Shown here: positions 7,399 through 8,566 of the stretch, in pieces
Layout of the letters: every line of letters starts with the position of its first letter
How positions within the stretch are numbered: position 1 is the stretch's first letter
DNA from: an uncultured Eubacteriales bacterium
GTDB taxonomy: Bacteria > Bacillota > Clostridia > Oscillospirales > Acutalibacteraceae
Direction of reading: 5' to 3'
Assembly: GCA_900319615.1 (NCBI GenBank)
Contig: ONPE01000049.1
Span: 1 to 8,566, forward strand
DNA: 8,566 bases
Translations under genes and position numbers: made by a program
The notes under the pieces: generated by a model
What the model was told of the DNA's origin: nothing
The model's database searches: none
Seen by the model: only the letters and a program-made list of their open reading frames with translations

Positions 7399-7414
7399 TT
7401 TGCTGTAAAGCAAA
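7399..7414 (+). promoter_or_regulatory. Small GUAA-loop hairpin between the two pilin genes
   Basis: TTTGCT (7399-7404) and AGCAAA (7409-7414) form a perfect 6-bp stem closed by GTAA, a GNRA-type tetraloop, starting 5 nt after the adhesin stop codon. The sequence after it is AT-rich but lacks a proper T run, so it is at most a weak, leaky terminator. It could instead be an mRNA processing or stability element that raises the level of the downstream pilin relative to the adhesin. Confidence 0.45.
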
Positions 7415-7446
7415 TCAAATATTTTAAATTTTCATAATCTATCAAA

Positions 7447-7453
7447 AAGGAGA
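7447..7453 (+). promoter_or_regulatory. Ribosome binding site of the second pilin
   Basis: AAGGAGA lies 7 nt before the ATG at 7461, an ideal distance, and fixes the start. The reading frame is open from there to the window edge. Confidence 0.85.
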
Positions 7454-7460
7454 AAACAAA

Positions 7461-8566
7461 ATGAAAATCGCTAAAAGATTATTCGCAGTCGTTATCGCTG
7501 TGCTGATGGTTGCCGCTCTGGTCGTTCCGTTCTCCGCAGCACCTATCCCCACAGGCAACAACACCCTGACCGTCAACGGTAAGGACGGCTTCACAGCATC
7601 CGTCTACAAGATCGCCGACTTCAACACCACCACCGGCGCATTCTCCAGCGATAACACAAACGTTCTGAGCGCTCTCAACAACGGCGACAACGCAGCACTG
7701 CTGACCGCTGCCAACGCTCTTGAAGATGATGAGCTCGTCTCTGCTGCTGAACCCTTCGCTTTCACAAGCACCATCACATCTCACGACTTCTCCCTGCCCG
7801 CAGGCGTTTACTATGTAAAGTGGACAACAGTTCCCAGCAACGTTACAAAGGCTCAGAACAGCGTTCTCGTTCTGCCCTACTATCAGAACAACGCATGGGT
7901 AAATAATGCAACCGTAGCAGCCGCCAAGACCTCCACAGGCGAGATCAGCTATGATAAGATCTTCACAAACGCTCCCAGTGCAACCTCTGTCAACGCTAAC
8001 ATCGGCGACAGCATCCCCTTCACCCTCACAGGTTCTGTTCCCGGCTCCGCAGATGCTCCTGCTTATGCTCTCACCTTCACCGACGTTATGCAGTACGGTC
8101 TTAAGCTCAACGGCTCGATCGCTGTTAAGGGCAACGGCACGGCACTGACAGTTGACACCAACTATACTGAGACCAAGCCCAACGCAAGACAGTTCGCTAT
8201 CTCCTTCGACGAGGATCAGCTTGCTTACCTCTATGAGAACCAGATCACCGAGATCCAGATCACTTACACAGCTACCCTGACCGACGATACAGTCGTTATC
8301 GGCGGCAACGGCAACCCCAACACCCTGACCTATTCTTATCAGCAGTCTTCCGACAGCGACGTAGTTACCGAGCCGGCCATCACAAAGATCGTAAAGACCT
8401 ATGACTTCCAGGTAAAGAAGGTCGACGCTAACGACGCTAACACCGTTCTCGAGAACGCTACCTTCACGCTCTACAGGAACACCGTTGCAGATGCTAATCT
8501 GATCGATACAAAGACAACCGGCACTACCGGCATCATCACCTTCTCCGGTCTTGCAGACGGCACCTA
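7461..8566 (+). CDS. Major pilin backbone subunit, isopeptide D2 domain (3' end outside window)
   Basis: The frame stays open to the window edge: 368 complete codons plus two bases. Residues 1-27 are a signal peptide (MKIAKRLFAV start, hydrophobic core, cut near FSAA). Residues about 33-160 form an N-terminal pilin domain ending at WVNNATVAAAK (146-156), where classical backbone pilins have a YPKN-type motif, so K156 is a candidate polymerisation lysine. Residues about 161-300 match the fimbrial isopeptide-formation D2 domain: YDK (K166), the LTFTDVM strand (D208) and GNPNTLTYSY (284-293), which carries the usual bonding Asn. From about 314 a Cna_B/SpaA-like domain begins (FQVKKVDAND) and reaches its ITFSGLADGTY end at the window edge. 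A further C-terminal domain and an LPXTG-like signal are expected beyond it. It lies 66 nt after the adhesin and probably shares its operon. All 16 Phe codons are TTC and all 20 Ile codons ATC, suggesting high expression. Confidence 0.9.
   Translation, partial: MKIAKRLFAVVIAVLMVAALVVPFSAAPIPTGNNTLTVNGKDGFTASVYKIADFNTTTGAFSSDNTNVLSALNNGDNAALLTAANALEDDELVSAAEPFAFTSTITSHDFSLPAGVYYVKWTTVPSNVTKAQNSVLVLPYYQNNAWVNNATVAAAKTSTGEISYDKIFTNAPSATSVNANIGDSIPFTLTGSVPGSADAPAYALTFTDVMQYGLKLNGSIAVKGNGTALTVDTNYTETKPNARQFAISFDEDQLAYLYENQITEIQITYTATLTDDTVVIGGNGNPNTLTYSYQQSSDSDVVTEPAITKIVKTYDFQVKKVDANDANTVLENATFTLYRNTVADANLIDTKTTGTTGIITFSGLADGT

Noticed and set aside
7399..7440. Intrinsic terminator between the pilin genes
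   Set aside because: The 6-bp stem is short and the following sequence (TCAAATATTTTAAATTTTC) is interrupted by A and C rather than being a U tract, so strong termination is unlikely.
7479..7784. Antisense and other-frame ORFs within the second pilin gene (also 7951-8148 on +)
   Set aside because: They are low-complexity translations produced by the restricted codon use of the real frame, without ribosome binding sites.
1..8566. CRISPR array, insertion sequence, phage or attachment-site signals
   Set aside because: No regularly spaced repeats, transposase or integrase motifs, tRNA genes or flanking target duplications were seen anywhere in the window.

Overview
The window reads as chromosomal DNA of a Gram-positive gut Clostridia member, most like Ruminococcus or a relative in the Oscillospiraceae. 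This rests on the type of protein families present, AGGAGG-type ribosome binding sites, genes of roughly even base composition separated by AT-rich spacers, and cell-wall sorting and pilin architecture. The taxonomic call is an inference from style, not from a marker gene. All real genes lie on the + strand.

Left part (1-2137): the last 11 codons of an upstream gene, possibly an ECF sigma factor, are followed after 5 nt by a complete membrane-anchored beta-propeller protein of 682 aa. Its short cytoplasmic N-terminus looks like an anti-sigma-type segment. A clear intrinsic terminator closes this unit.

Middle (2138-2600): about 460 bp of AT-rich DNA with no confident gene. It holds a doubtful small ORF with promoter-like elements just upstream, then a near-consensus sigma-A promoter (TTGACT-N17-TAGAAT). 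The promoter is followed by a leader of about 125 nt carrying a long hairpin just before a strong Shine-Dalgarno site.

Right part (2601-8566): a surface-pilus operon. The first gene encodes a 1597-aa secreted, sortase-anchored adhesin. It combines several beta-sandwich segments resembling starch-binding modules, a fibro-slime (PA14-like) domain interrupted by a large insert, a run of isopeptide-type pilin domains, and an atypical sorting signal (MPNASG). After 66 nt, containing a small GUAA-loop hairpin, comes a second pilin gene cut by the window end. It has a signal peptide, a fimbrial isopeptide D2 domain and the start of a Cna_B/SpaA-type domain, and its codon use is strikingly restricted, as expected for an abundant backbone subunit.

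Together the two right-hand genes suggest a pilus with a large, possibly polysaccharide-binding tip protein and a repeated shaft subunit. A class C sortase would be expected just beyond the right edge. The most interesting hypothesis is that this pilus carries carbohydrate-binding modules at its tip for attachment to starch or another glycan.
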